A DNA stretch of 64,000 nt from Schizochytrium sp. CCTCC M209059 (GCA_000818945.1 KN805423.1:72153-136152); one strand, 5' to 3'. Shown: positions 17,203 through 27,696, counted from the first letter of the stretch. Numbers and translations are program-made. Notes: generated by a model from the letters alone, not told the origin.

Positions 17203-18714
17203 ATGGTGTGCTCGTGCTCGGTGTGCGCGGACATCGACGCCGCGCTTGCGGCCGCGAGCCGCGGCGATGGCGAGAGCCCCGCGACGCGAGGCGAGGTCGT
17301 GCGGAGCGCGGCGATGGACATGGACCCCGTGGTCTGCGAGCGTGTGGCGGCGGCGCTCGAGGCCCTCGGCGTGGACGTGGAGGGCGACGCGGCAAGCGAG
17401 GGCCCGCGGGAACACAGACTTCGGGGTTTTGTCATGCCCGTGAGCGGCTTGAGCTACGCGGTGCAGCTAGCTGTAAAGATGCAAGCCGAGCTACAAGCGA
17501 ACTGGCCCCGGCTCGAGAGCGAGCGCGTTCATGTCGTGGCGTCGCCGGTGCGGTCGCACAGATTACGACTCAAGTTCTTTGTGGGGCGCAGTGGTTCGGA
17601 TGGACCCTATCGACTCGGCATCTCCAACACAGACCCGGAAGACCCACGAAGGACGGCTTTCATCATTGATGGCGACTTTCCTATTGCAACTGAACGCATG
17701 CAGCGCGCCATGCGCGCTTTGCTCGCCAGTCTCGACGCCCCTGGCGGCAGTGAGATCCCCTCCGCAGAGTCCCTTCACGTCGTAAACTTTGTCGATACGA
17801 TGGACGGCCAGGACTTTGTTGTGACGCTTTATCATTTGAGTTCAAGTGAAAGCAAAGACGAGCTTGCTCAAGGCAGTGGCCAAGAAGATGCCAAGATGGC
17901 GACGGAGATGTGGAGCACGGCGATGCAAAAAGGCTTGCTCGCACGACTTGCCCAAGTCTTGGAGGGCCGTGTGACGGCTGTGTGGCGCTCTCGCAAGTGC
18001 GTGCGGACAGCGAGTTTAGGGCAGCGAGACGGACTCGATGTAGGTGAAGACCTTGATTCGCCGGATAAGGACGAGGCTCGTGTGCTAGAGACGGGCCTTT
18101 TTCCGGGGCGCCGCCTTTGCCAGGTCGAGGGGAGCTTTTCGAACCCCAACGGTGCCATCACGCGTGGCGTGAATGACTGGCTGCATGCTACGCTCAAAGG
18201 ATGCGGCGTTGCGAATGCGCGATTGCTAGAATTGTGCAGCGGATGTGGCAATCACACGGTCGGACTCGCCGACCTCTTTGCTCGTGTGGTCTGCGTCGAG
18301 ATTGATCCTCACCTGGTCAGACAGGCGAGGCGAAACTTGGCGCTCAATGGTCTCGACCACGTCCAAGTTTTTTGTGACGACATGAGGCGTCTTCCTCGCA
18401 TCTTGCGCCGTGCAGCTCGTGGTGGCTGGGACGCTGCAGAGGGCCCCACGGTATGTTTGGTGGACCCACCTCGTCGAGGTTTGCCTGATGAGCTTGCATC
18501 CTTTGTCGGTGAGCTTGACAGCGTGGATTTCCTTGTGTATGTAGCGTGTGGAGACGGTCTCGAGCGAAATGCGGCGGCACTCGCTGCAAATTTTGAATTG
18601 CAGGAGTTGTGTTTCGCAGACCATTTTCCATACACGCATTTCATTGAAAAGGTGGCGGTGTTTGCGCGTCGGGGCCGCGTGTCTCCATCGACGATGGTTG
18701 TCGCATCTGAATGA
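17203..18714 (+). CDS. TrmA-type tRNA (uracil-54-C5) methyltransferase
   Basis: 503 residues from the ATG at 17203 (MVCSCSVCADIDAALAAAS). The frame is open further upstream, but that part is low-complexity and overlaps microsatellite DNA. A region resembling the TrmA substrate-binding part (SPVRSHRLRLKFFVGR, near residue 110) is followed by a SAM-binding motif I (LELCSGCGNHTVGLA, about 341-355), VVCVEIDPHLVRQARRN, the VDPPRRGLPDE motif, the catalytic Cys region (VYVACGDGLERN, Cys near 449) and a terminal FPYTHFIEKV. FPYTH and the C-loop are closer to bacterial TrmA than to the eukaryotic TRM2 form. It would make ribothymidine at position 54 of tRNA. The bacterial resemblance could mean an organellar role or lateral origin; no targeting peptide is clear. 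Confidence 0.88.
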   Translation: MVCSCSVCADIDAALAAASRGDGESPATRGEVVRSAAMDMDPVVCERVAAALEALGVDVEGDAASEGPREHRLRGFVMPVSGLSYAVQLAVKMQAELQANWPRLESERVHVVASPVRSHRLRLKFFVGRSGSDGPYRLGISNTDPEDPRRTAFIIDGDFPIATERMQRAMRALLASLDAPGGSEIPSAESLHVVNFVDTMDGQDFVVTLYHLSSSESKDELAQGSGQEDAKMATEMWSTAMQKGLLARLAQVLEGRVTAVWRSRKCVRTASLGQRDGLDVGEDLDSPDKDEARVLETGLFPGRRLCQVEGSFSNPNGAITRGVNDWLHATLKGCGVANARLLELCSGCGNHTVGLADLFARVVCVEIDPHLVRQARRNLALNGLDHVQVFCDDMRRLPRILRRAARGGWDAAEGPTVCLVDPPRRGLPDELASFVGELDSVDFLVYVACGDGLERNAAALAANFELQELCFADHFPYTHFIEKVAVFARRGRVSPSTMVVASE

Positions 18715-18902
18715 TTTACAAAAGTGAGAGTGATTATATTCCCCCCCCCCAAAGAAGAAAAAATAGAAAAAGAAATGGTTTTGTCTGGACAGTGATGAAC
18801 TCGTAAGGTGTACTTTTTCTCTTCAGATTGCAAATCAAGCGCCTTCCCCCCCCCCCCCAGCGAGCTAAAGGACAAAAGAGATCATATCAGTAGCAGGCAA
18901 CC
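18715..18902. other. Short convergent spacer with two poly-C tracts
   Basis: 188 bp between two stop codons. C-runs of about 11-13 bases lie at 18738-18748 and 18846-18859, one near each gene's 3' end. Confidence 0.6.
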
Positions 18903-19703
18903 TCACTTACGGACATATTTACGAGCCCAGGTCTTGTATTCGGTATCAATCTTGGAGGGAACGAGGGCGCGTGCGGTTTTGGCTTCGGCCTTGAGCAGCT
19001 TAGACACAGTTTGAAACCAGTCGCTAGGGTAGCGGTCTTTGTTGTCTTCGAGGGCCTTTTGCTGTTTGGCAATACCGTTGACAAGGTCCTCCTTGAGCTC
19101 CTTGGCGGGGAACTTGATGAGTACAGAGAAGATGGGGGCCTTGCCGTCCCTCGGCCGCAGGTCCCTGATCTCGCCGAGATTGTCTGGGGCGATGCCGACA
19201 TAGACACCCTTTGTGCCGGTTTCGATAAAGGTCTTTGGTGGTTTTTCTACGTTGGAGAGGTCCGGCCAGTAGGGGAGGCAGTATTGCCAGCGTTTCAAAA
19301 TGTTGCCCACGAGGGTGTGTTTGGCGGTCTCTTCCGTGCTCGAAGGTGCGGGAGATGGTTTTGACTTCTTGCGAGTTTGACTTATTTCCTCGTCCTCGTC
19401 CTCGTCCGAGGATGCCTCTTTGTAGCTAATCTTATCCTTTGAACGTTTCGCTCGAGTCTTCATGAAGTCGCTCAGGGTAAGGTTGTCGTCACTATCCTCG
19501 TCATCATCTCCCCCTTCTCCATCGTCATCGTGATCGTGTGCTTTGCCGTTGCTCTTGCTGTCGGTCTCCTTGCTCTCCTCGTCATCTTCGTCGTCGTTCA
19601 CGGCAGAGGCTTCGCTGGCCGACGCCGCCGCCCTGGTCATGGAGGTTTTCTGCTGCAGCTCTGCGAGCGTCATTTCCTCGTCCGAGTCTGAGTCAGACGT
19701 CAT
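18903..19703 (-). CDS. Acidic nuclear-type protein, unknown function
   Basis: 266 residues from the ATG at 19703. Residues 1-130 are Ser/Asp/Glu-rich with runs of acidic residues and Lys/Arg clusters, typical of intrinsically disordered nuclear proteins. Residues about 145-266 look folded: a Trp/Tyr-rich start (GNILKRWQYCLPYWPDL), a Gly/Asp segment with DLRPRDGKAP, then a charged helical part ending in YKTWARKYVRK. I do not recognise the family. Convergent with the TrmA-like gene and sharing a very long divergent region with the F-box/LRR gene. Confidence 0.65.
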   Translation of the reverse strand: MTSDSDSDEEMTLAELQQKTSMTRAAASASEASAVNDDEDDEESKETDSKSNGKAHDHDDDGEGGDDDEDSDDNLTLSDFMKTRAKRSKDKISYKEASSDEDEDEEISQTRKKSKPSPAPSSTEETAKHTLVGNILKRWQYCLPYWPDLSNVEKPPKTFIETGTKGVYVGIAPDNLGEIRDLRPRDGKAPIFSVLIKFPAKELKEDLVNGIAKQQKALEDNKDRYPSDWFQTVSKLLKAEAKTARALVPSKIDTEYKTWARKYVRK

Positions 19704-19750
19704 CGTTCCCTCGCGCGCGAGGCCGGCGTCTCGCGTCGCGCAGGGGCTCC

Positions 19751-19775
19751 GGCTGGCTGGCTGGCTGGCTGGCTT
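19751..19775. repeat. (GGCT)n microsatellite
   Basis: About six GGCT units directly upstream of the acidic-protein ATG (19703, minus strand). Confidence 0.9.
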
Positions 19776-20722
19776 GGCTTACTGCCGCCGTGGTCGGTCG
19801 TCGTTGGTCTCCGGGGGCTTGTCGCCCGCCACGCCAGCAGGCAGCTTTTTTTGCTCGCGCTTTCGCTCGCTCGCCTCGCGCTCGACTGCGTGCCGGGGAT
19901 CGCGCGACCCGGTCTCGCGCCGCTCCTCTCCGCGAGTCCGCGCGCCGCGCTGCGCCGCGCCGCGCCGCTCGCTCGCGCGTGGCGCACTCGTAGTAGCAGC
20001 TCTGCTGCTCGCGGCTGGCTGTTATGATTTGCTATGTTAAGCTGTGTTCTGTTCTGTACGCTTTTCCCTTGCTTGGCTTCTTCTGCGAGTCGCCGCCTTG
20101 TTGGCCAGCCGCTGGCCGCGCGACCTCACCGCTCGTCCGGGCCGCCGCTCGCCTCAGCCAGCCGCTCGCCGTCGCTTCGCGGGCGCGCGTCGCGAGCGGA
20201 GTCGAGCTGCGGGTTGTTGGTGCAGATGCAGATGCAGAGGAGATCGACTCGAGGCAAGACGAGATGAAATATGAGATCAAGATGAAACTAGAGGCGAGAC
20301 GAGGTGAGATCAAATGAACTCAGCAGGCACCACGTCGGAGAGGGCTGCCGACTCTTCGTTAAGCCGGGCTGCGCTGGGCCGCGCCGCTCTCCCCTCGAAG
20401 CTTGTCTTGCTGCCGCCGGTCGAGTCCGCGCTCGCTCCTTCGCGGTTTGTGACTGCGCAGACTTTGTTGAGCGGACCGACGCTTGCTTGGTACACGCGCT
20501 GATCAAACAAATTAAGGTTCAACTCAAACCAACCTCGCGCTCTCACCTTCGCTCCCGCGCCCGCTCTGCGCTCGTCTCGGCCCTCCTCTCGCTCTGTACA
20601 CGCGCGGCGCGAGGACTTTCGACTTGCAGGTTTGTTGGCTCGCTCGCTCGCTCGTCTCGTCTCGGTCGGGTCTGCGCTGGGAATTGCGGTTTGGGTGTCG
20701 GGTTCGTGCCTTGGTATCCGTA

Positions 20723-20747
20723 GTACTATAGGGTCACGGTACTATAG
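20723..20747. repeat. 9-bp direct repeat GTACTATAG
   Basis: GTACTATAG occurs at 20723-20731 and 20739-20747, separated by GGTCACG. It is an AT-containing pair inside GC-rich DNA. Confidence 0.7.
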
Positions 20748-20770
20748 CCGCTGCAAGAACCCGTACGAGC

Positions 20771-20830
20771 GGAAGGACCGCGAGCGGGGCGCGGCCTCGG
20801 GCTTCATACCTGCCTTTGCCGGGTCCTTCC
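20771..20830. repeat. Inverted repeat with 9-bp perfect arms
   Basis: GGAAGGACC (20771-20779) pairs with GGTCCTTCC (20822-20830) across 42 bases. The sequence CGAGCGGGG is repeated just inside and just outside the right arm. This could fold as a stem-loop in RNA. Confidence 0.6.
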
Positions 20831-20902
20831 GGCTGGAAATCCTCCCGAGCGGGGAGGGGGAGGACGAGCGCCCCGCGGGTCGTGCTGATCTGGCCAGAGG
20901 AG

Positions 20903-20935
20903 TGGCGAGGCGAGGCGAGGCGAGGCGAGGCGAGA
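20903..20935. repeat. (GGCGA)n pentanucleotide repeat
   Basis: About six tandem GGCGA units, followed at 20969-20994 by (GCTT)n. Confidence 0.9.
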
Positions 20936-20968
20936 CATCATGAATGGCACGGCATGGCGTGGAGTTGA

Positions 20969-20994
20969 GCTTGCTTGCTTGCTTGCTTGCTTGC
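20969..20994. repeat. (GCTT)n microsatellite
   Basis: About six tandem GCTT units in the GC-rich divergent region. Confidence 0.9.
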
Positions 20995-23112
20995 CTGCTG
21001 TACTTACGTGCTTGCGTGCTCGCCTTGCGACGACTTTTTTAGCGACAAAGGATAGCTTATTCCTTTCCTAGCCGACTCGGGCAGCGAGGCAAACTTCCCG
21101 CCCGTTCTGGCTAATGGCGGCGGAGACGGAGACGGAGGAGGACATGCGGATCAGGCACAGTGGCCGGCCTGCCGCAACGAGACACTGACGACCTTGAGCC
21201 GGGGGACTAGCTTGTAGAAAAAGGGTTTCCTCGCGCTCCAAGCCGAGACTGTAGCCGCCCTTCGATGGCGAGAGAGGTGAGGAGAGATCGTGCAGCTCAT
21301 CATCAAGACAAGATGAGTCGCGTCAACTCGCCCCGGCGGACGCCTTGGCGAGCCGCAGCCGCAGCCGCTGTCGCTGCTCCTGCCCCGGTTCACAATTCAT
21401 CGATCAGCCGCCGGGTCCATCGCAGCGACTTCACCTCGGTCCTGCCCTGCTCCGACCGCGGGTCCGACATCCTGACCGTGGACCTGCGCACAGGTGTCTG
21501 TCTGTCAATCAACAAAGCGGTATACTCTTGCACAAAGATAGGCGCACTCACAGGCAGCCGCGCGAGGGACCGATCTGCAACACGAAGCCGAGGCGATGGC
21601 GACCTCCTCCTCCTCCTCCTCCTGCTCAACGTCCCTCTGCTCACCATCATCAGCTCCAACATCCTCGCCAACATCCTCATCATCCACGTAGCCGCCTTCC
21701 GCCAAGCGCGCTGCTTGCAGGGGGCCGAGCTGAGCGGTGTCCCGACTCCGGCCGCGGTGGTTAGTTTGCCTGGAGTGCGCCGGGAGCCGCGGCGTGCAGA
21801 ACGAGCTCGAGCCCCTGGCCCTGGAGCCCCTGGACCTGGAGCCCGACCTCGACCTGGGCGGCGGGGAGCCCGCGGGCGGCGGCTGCGGCCCGGCGCGCGC
21901 AGCCTGGGCGCGAACAGGCGGCGGCACCGCGGCTGCGAGCGGGGGCGAAGGAGCCGAGGGCGGCGGGGAAAGCGCGAAGGGGAGCTCGTGCAAGAATGCA
22001 AGCGCTTACATCGCGGCGCAGCTCGGGGAGCCCGCGCACGCACGCGCACCCAGGCCGGGCTGCTGCGGCGCCGCGCCCCGCGAAGGGCCGCGTGACGTGA
22101 CGTGTCGCTGTCGCTGCCGCCGCCGCCGCCGCCGCCGCCGCTGCCGAGGCTGAAGCGGAGCGCGCGAGCTCGACTTGGCGAGACAAGATACGGGGCAGGC
22201 CAGAGGCGGGAAAAACCAAGGCCATGTCAGCGACACCGTGCACGAGCTCGCCCGCTCGCTCGCTCGCTCGCTTGCTGTGCTGCTCTCGCGCCGCGTGTAC
22301 CTGCCTCGAGGCATCGCCTCCGCCAAGCAAGCCGAGTGTGCCCGAAACTCGCGGCGGCAGCGGGGCCGCACGAGGCGGAAACGATGGCATCTTCTCGTGG
22401 CACTCGCTCCTGCTCGCCGTCGCCCGCGCGAGACTCGGGCGGCCACGATGAGGAAAAGTCGCGCCGCGCTGCAGAAGCGCAGCGCGCTCACTGCGAGCCC
22501 CTGAACGCGACACGGTCGCTGGGGTCGCTGACGGCGCCGGGCTCGACCGCTCTCGACTCGGGCAGAGCCGCGAATCGACCTTCCCGGTGACCTGTGCAAG
22601 GCCGCCGGGCACCCACGGCTTCCCGAGTCCGTCCGCTCCGGACCTGCCCCGCTTCTCGCGCGGACGCGCCGGTAAAAAAAAGAAAAGAAAAAAAAGAGGG
22701 GAAAAGGCGGCGCCGTGCGCGGGAGAACGGGCCTCCGCAGAGCAGCTTTTGCCCCCCGCGAGAATGTCGCTCGCTCCAAGCGAGCACCGCGGCGACACGG
22801 CCTCGGCATCGAGGCGGAAAGGAATCCCAATCTCTCGCGCGCTGGCGCGAGGAAGAAGGAGAAGAGGAAGCGGGCTTGTCGGTCGGCCGGTCGGTCGGCC
22901 GCTTGCCCGGCAGGAAGGAAAGAGCGAGGGTCTGCGCGAGCAGCTCGCAGCGCGAAGACAGCGAGCGACCAGCGACCAGCGACACGTGCCTCGCGAGGGG
23001 GGACGACGGCGGCAAAGTCCAACGCAACATCGCCCTTTTGCGGCGCAGAAAAACTGGAAGCCCGCTTAGACTGAAGCTGACGTGGTACAGGGACACGAAA
23101 GCTGCTGTGGAG

Positions 23113-24525
23113 ATGGCTGACGCCGCGCTTGACGGCTTCGACGTTGAGCCAACTTCGCAAACGATGGCGTCAATCAGTGACGACAATCATCATGTTCAAG
23201 AACAGCAACAGCAGCAGCACCAGCAGCACCAGCACCAGCAGCAGCAGCAGCAACAACAAAAGCAGCCTGGGAACTTTGGCCTCGAAGATCTTCCAGCCTT
23301 TGTGCTGAGTAATATTCTGGCCATGACAGCATGGACCGACGTCGAGGAAGTCCGTGGCACATGCCGGACGCTGCGCGATATTTGCGACACCCAACTCTGC
23401 GAGGTCTCTGCCCGACTTGCAATTTCTTCCTCAGCTTGGACCCGGATCAAAGCTGTCGCACCAAGACTCAAAGCCCTTACGCTTCACGATTGTAAAACTG
23501 TGCCCGAGACCTCGATCGCTGAAGTCATTCAAATCTGCGCAAATCTCGAAACCTTGCGTCTAACAAACGCAGCTCTCGCCGACAGCGTCATGAGTGCTCT
23601 ATTGCAAGCCGCACCGCCGCTCCAAGTGCTGGAGCTCAGCGGCTCGATCGCCTGCACCGAGGACCAATGCGTAGACCTCGTCCGCTGCTTTCGGAACACC
23701 TTGCGCTCATTATACCTGGGCAATGCACTTGGCGCCGGACGTAGAGCCTGCGCCGAGATTATGCGCTCCTGCGAGGCGCTCGAGAGCCTCGAGCTCTTTG
23801 AGTGTCCTCTTCTCAACGCCTTTGAGCTCTTTCATGGGCGAGCTCTCAAGCTTCTCAGTCTCCGCTCCTGTCGACTTGAGCGGCTATGCGTACGCGACAG
23901 CGCTCTAGTACAGGACTATCCACAGTCGCCCGATGCCGCGTACTGCAATGACCACGGAGAGGAAGAAGAGGAGGACCACCATGTGGGGAAACAACTGGCA
24001 GCAGGTGCATTTGCCGACGACGCAAGGCTGGCATCAGATCCGCCGTGCGTGGAAGCGCTCGATCTGCGCTTCAATCCATGGCTTGACTTCGCTCAGGTAA
24101 AGCGATTTGCCAATCGCTTGCCGTGTCTGCGCAAATTATGGCTGGCCGGCAGCTGTTCACCCATCGGTGTCCGCAACGAACTCGATCTCTGCGATCTCTA
24201 TGCGCTCGAGGAAGTCGATCTTGAAGCCTGCGCATCCCTCACAAGGCTCACGATCGAGCGTTGTCCGCAACTCAAGGACCTTAACGTGGGCGCCTGCGAT
24301 CAGCTCGTCAGTGTCGAGATCACTAGCGCGGATCATCTGAAGAATCTCGAACTGCAGCTACTCGAGAATCTCAAGTCCGTCCGACTTTGCGACATGCCGC
24401 GCCTACGCTTTGTAAATCTCTGTGGCTGCTACTCTCTTGACGCCGCGACCAATGTGCACATGGAAAAGGTACCCAAATCATGTGTCGTAATCAAGGCTGA
24501 CAGGTTCGCGCATCTTCTCTCGTGA
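23113..24525 (+). CDS. F-box / leucine-rich-repeat protein with polyQ tract
   Basis: 470 residues from the ATG at 23113 (MADAALDGFDVEPTSQ). The frame is open upstream but only as low-complexity sequence. A Gln/His-rich tract spans about 33-54. An F-box-like helix set follows (about 57-97, LEDLPAFVLSNILAM, then VRGTCRTLRDICD). The rest, about 115-465, is a set of cysteine-containing-type LRRs (LKALTLHDCKTV, LETLRLTNAAL, LQVLELSGS, LESLELFECPLL, LKLLSLRSCRL, LEEVDLEACASL, LKDLNVGACDQL, LRFVNLCGCYSL). Such proteins are usually substrate-recognition subunits of SCF ubiquitin ligases. An acidic EEEEEDHH insert interrupts the repeats near residue 282. No intron. Target unknown. Confidence 0.85.
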   Translation: MADAALDGFDVEPTSQTMASISDDNHHVQEQQQQQHQQHQHQQQQQQQQKQPGNFGLEDLPAFVLSNILAMTAWTDVEEVRGTCRTLRDICDTQLCEVSARLAISSSAWTRIKAVAPRLKALTLHDCKTVPETSIAEVIQICANLETLRLTNAALADSVMSALLQAAPPLQVLELSGSIACTEDQCVDLVRCFRNTLRSLYLGNALGAGRRACAEIMRSCEALESLELFECPLLNAFELFHGRALKLLSLRSCRLERLCVRDSALVQDYPQSPDAAYCNDHGEEEEEDHHVGKQLAAGAFADDARLASDPPCVEALDLRFNPWLDFAQVKRFANRLPCLRKLWLAGSCSPIGVRNELDLCDLYALEEVDLEACASLTRLTIERCPQLKDLNVGACDQLVSVEITSADHLKNLELQLLENLKSVRLCDMPRLRFVNLCGCYSLDAATNVHMEKVPKSCVVIKADRFAHLLS

Positions 24526-24800
24526 GAGCCAACAAAGCATATGCCCTCGTGGGGATGGGGAAGATAAGAGGAGATTGAATCTGGGGAAAGGCATACGAGG
24601 GGAACGCCCTTCTCTGTTGTCTTTGACTTTGTCCTTTTTTCTCTTCTTCTCCTTTCTCTCGAGCATTTCTCTCGGTGATGCCAAGTGTGCTTGCCAAAAT
24701 CCTTGCCCTTCGGATGGAAAGGGCGTCTCGCCCGGAAAGTGCGACCAAAGCAAGGCTTTAAAAATCTTATCATAGGTGAGAAGATGTTCAACAAGGTTGA
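24526..24800. other. Convergent 3' spacer
   Basis: 275 bp between the F-box/LRR and coiled-coil/LRR stops, with a CT-rich tract (24625-24675). No gene seen. Confidence 0.5.
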
Positions 24801-26393
24801 TCATAGCGCCACCGTGGCAGGGGCACGTTGGCGTAGACTTTGCATCGTGCGCGCGTCGATTCGATTGCTCGTGATGGAGATCTTCCGTAGCGAAGGTCTC
24901 GTAGCAGCAGCTCGCACAATGGCGGTTCCACCCTGCGCCCCAATATTATTAGAATCAAGATTGACGATTTCTAGTGTACGCACGGCAGCTGCATCAAGGA
25001 GCAAATGCGCTAGCGCCTTGGCTCCCTTGCATTCCACTCTGTTAAAGGCAAAGTCCACCGAGACAAGCTTGGGTGTGGTGTCTGGCCTCGTACGGAGCGC
25101 CTCGGCCAGGGCCGCGAGACTACCGCACCCGAGCCCGTTGCCTCGCAGCGAAAGGTGCGTCAAATAGGCGCAAACGCCTGTGGCAAGTGCCCTCGAGATC
25201 GCCTGACACCCCGAAAACTCCATTGCTGACCATCCCAGCCGAAGGTGGGCCATACGTGGGAAGGCCCCGGCCTTGAGGCAAATGCTCATGGCACGCGCAC
25301 CTTCGACGCCAAGTCTTACGCCATCGACGTGGTGTGTCGTGCTGAGAAAGAGATGAGGGAATTGTTTGGCTGCATCTCTTGCTCGCGGAAAGCGTCGCAT
25401 AAAGTCTGCCATGGGAAAGAGATTGAACTCGAGAAGGACAGAATCAAGCGTATCCAGCTCGCCCGCAAAACGGACCGAAATGGAATTGAGGCGACGCGAA
25501 GGCGGTTTGGACCGAACGGGTCTGTGTTTGGTCCCAGAGCAGATCATGATTGACTCCACTGTTTCAGTTAAAGCCTCGTCCGCTAGGCGAGCGTCGCGCG
25601 CTTCGTTGGCGAGGCGCGCTTCTTCGTTGGCTCGTTCTTGCGCGGCCTTTTCCTCGGCAGCGAGACGCTCGGCCTCCTGCTGTTCCAGTCGCGTCTTGGT
25701 TGCGAGCGCGTGGCGCTCATCTTCAAAGTGCTCGAGGCGAATGACTTTTTCCTTGACGCGTTGGACAGCCTCAATGGCCGCGGCGTCCTGCAAGGCCGCC
25801 TGTTTATCATGCTCGATGAGGTAGACGCGCATTTTTGCCTCTTGCACGCGCATTTTCTCTTGTCGGATCGCTTCATCGGCGGCCTCGCGTCTTGCCATCT
25901 TTTCGGCTTCCTTTTTCCGCGTGGCCTCTTCGGTTTCGAGACGTCGCCGCCGTTCCTCTTGCCAAAGGATGCTTGGGAACTCTTCGGCAAACTTTTCAGG
26001 GTCCTTTTCACGCCGCTCTGCGTACTCCTCCATGGAGAACTCTTGCGGGAAACCTTGTTCGTCGCACCACGCGCGCCACTTCCAGTGCATGCGTTTTCGA
26101 AAGGCCTGCATCTTGAGTTTGTCCTTGACGAGGTCCAGGAGCCGAACGTCGAAATCATCGTCGTCATCCTTGAATTTCCGTCGTAGCGAGCCCGCATCGA
26201 GCAGGTTCACGCGCGGGACCGCTATAGAGGGCCTTTGTCGCAGGATCGTGGGAAGTCTACGGCTTTTGTTCGGTATGGCTGCAGATGACGTTTTCGTTGC
26301 CCCGTTGGGCTGGGCCCCCGGTTTCTCATGGCGCTCCCTTGCCTGGGGCTGCAGGTAGAGCTGCAGCCGCTGATCCTTCTTTCTACCGAGCAT
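24801..26393 (-). CDS. Coiled-coil protein with C-terminal LRRs
   Basis: 530 residues from the ATG at 26393 (MLGRKKDQRLQLYLQPQ). The frame extends 86 codons further to 26651, but that part shows no recognisable protein character. Residues about 110-310 form a highly charged helix/coiled coil (ERRRRLETEEATRKKEAEK and similar). A C-terminal block (about 365-530) has ribonuclease-inhibitor-type LRRs: LTHLSLRGNGLGCGSLAALA, LVSVDFAFNRVECKGAKALA, LEIVNLDSNNIGAQGGTAIV and LRKISITSNRID. This is the same LRR class as the ROCO gene but strongly diverged and without its exon structure. A structural or flagellar/cytoskeletal role would fit such architectures; function unknown. Confidence 0.8.
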   Translation of the reverse strand: MLGRKKDQRLQLYLQPQARERHEKPGAQPNGATKTSSAAIPNKSRRLPTILRQRPSIAVPRVNLLDAGSLRRKFKDDDDDFDVRLLDLVKDKLKMQAFRKRMHWKWRAWCDEQGFPQEFSMEEYAERREKDPEKFAEEFPSILWQEERRRRLETEEATRKKEAEKMARREAADEAIRQEKMRVQEAKMRVYLIEHDKQAALQDAAAIEAVQRVKEKVIRLEHFEDERHALATKTRLEQQEAERLAAEEKAAQERANEEARLANEARDARLADEALTETVESIMICSGTKHRPVRSKPPSRRLNSISVRFAGELDTLDSVLLEFNLFPMADFMRRFPRARDAAKQFPHLFLSTTHHVDGVRLGVEGARAMSICLKAGAFPRMAHLRLGWSAMEFSGCQAISRALATGVCAYLTHLSLRGNGLGCGSLAALAEALRTRPDTTPKLVSVDFAFNRVECKGAKALAHLLLDAAAVRTLEIVNLDSNNIGAQGGTAIVRAAATRPSLRKISITSNRIDARTMQSLRQRAPATVAL

Positions 26394-27651
26394 GTTGCCG
26401 GTCCGCAGACCTTTACCGGGCTGCGCTTCCCTCGTACCTGCTCTTCTCGCACTCCATACAATCACTCGTGCACCATCCTTACTTTGGTCGATTGTGCACC
26501 ACGCCGGTGAGTTCCGCGTTCCCACATGCCCCACGTTCCCGTTCTCAATCCGAATTGCGAGGCGTGTGTGCACTTGCACTTCTTTCCCCGTTCCTTTCCG
26601 TTCCTCAACCCGCGCTGGCGGGCCGATCTCCGAGCACTCGTCAAGTCGCAAAATACTCCCTCTCCACGACCCCTTTGCAATCCGCAGGAGTCGGCCGCGA
26701 GGGGCACTCTAACTACTCTGCCGATCTGCGGACCATCCGCCGCGGCCCCCCGAAGCTCCGCGCAGCTGCGGGAGATTGTGGTCGCAGTGGGGACACGCAC
26801 AGTGCGTCCCGGGCCACGGTCGACGAGCAGCACAGGGTTTCGAAAGAACAAAAAACCGGCAGCGTGGCCCTCGCGATCATGATGGTGTATGGAGAGAAGC
26901 CCAACTTGAAGGCGCTGCTGCAGCAGCAGCAGCTGATGCCGTGCGGCTTCGAAGACGTTCGCGTTTGATGGCGGAGACTTCGATCCGGGCGTGGACGCAG
27001 GGTCGTGGATTGCCGGACCGACTGACTGTCTGTCTGCCTGGGCTGCGAAGAGCCCCAGAAGCTCGCTCGCTAGCTATGGATAGCTAGCTAGCTATAGCAG
27101 CTACCTGCGATGCTCGTTTTGCAGTTTCGCTGGAGCTGCACTTGCGCTGCTGCCGCTGCGTGCGAGTGCGATGTCGTAACTTGCACAAGTTGAGATGGAA
27201 AGCCACGTGGCGATGCGCAAGGAAGGGCTCGTGCCGCCACACAGGAATGACGTTTCTCCGTTCTCTGGTGCAAGTTCAAGTTCGAGCTCAAGTCCGAGTC
27301 GTTCGCTCGCTATCGCCTGCTTACTCGCTTGCTCGCTCGCTCGCTTGCTTGCTTCGTTGGTCGATGGCGAACTGATCATTGCGCTTCGACTTTGAGACGC
27401 TTTCTGCAGTGCGCGCGGAGCCTGGCCCTCGCAGGCGCGGTCGGGCGCGTGCACGGCGGACCTGGCCCGGAGGAGGAGGCTGGCGACAGCGAGGCGACCC
27501 GAGGCCAGCGCGAGCAGAGACGGCCGAGGCGTCGTCCGGACGGCGGCGGACGAACGGACGCACAAGGGTTGTAATTTGATGCAGCTGCGAAGGGGGGGAA
27601 ATGCGGAGGAGAAGCGCGAGAAAGGGAAAGACGTTGAGGTCGAAGAGGAGA

Positions 27652-27696
27652 TAGAAGAAGAAGAAGAAGAAGAAGAAGAAGAAGAAGAAGAAGAGG
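27652..27696. repeat. (GAA)n trinucleotide repeat
   Basis: About 14 tandem GAA/AGA units; purine-only on this strand over the full run. Confidence 0.95.

Larger units (their letters stand above)
19704..23112. other. Long GC-rich divergent intergenic region
   Basis: 3.4 kb between the acidic protein (-) and the F-box/LRR gene (+). It is full of GGCT, GGCGA, GCTT and CGCC runs. Several long open frames cross it in all frames, but they are Arg/Ala/Pro/Ser low-complexity readings of GC-rich DNA. Notable items are a GTACTATAG direct repeat (20723-20747), an inverted repeat (20771-20830) and an A-rich interruption (22674-22692). No gene can be supported; a non-coding RNA cannot be excluded. Confidence 0.45.

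Noticed and set aside
21265..22095. 276-codon plus-strand frame with a hydrophobic run
   Set aside because: Flanks are Arg/Ala/Gly low-complexity; the Leu run comes from CTCCTC repeats and no domain is recognisable.
22594..23112. N-terminal extension of the F-box/LRR protein
   Set aside because: Low-complexity basic sequence without an ATG in good context; MADAALDG at 23113 is preferred.
26394..26651. 86-codon extension of the coiled-coil/LRR protein
   Set aside because: No recognisable protein character; kept only as an alternative start.
26881..26970. Short frame MVYGEKPNLKALLQQQQL...
   Set aside because: 29 codons with a CAG run, no family or context support.
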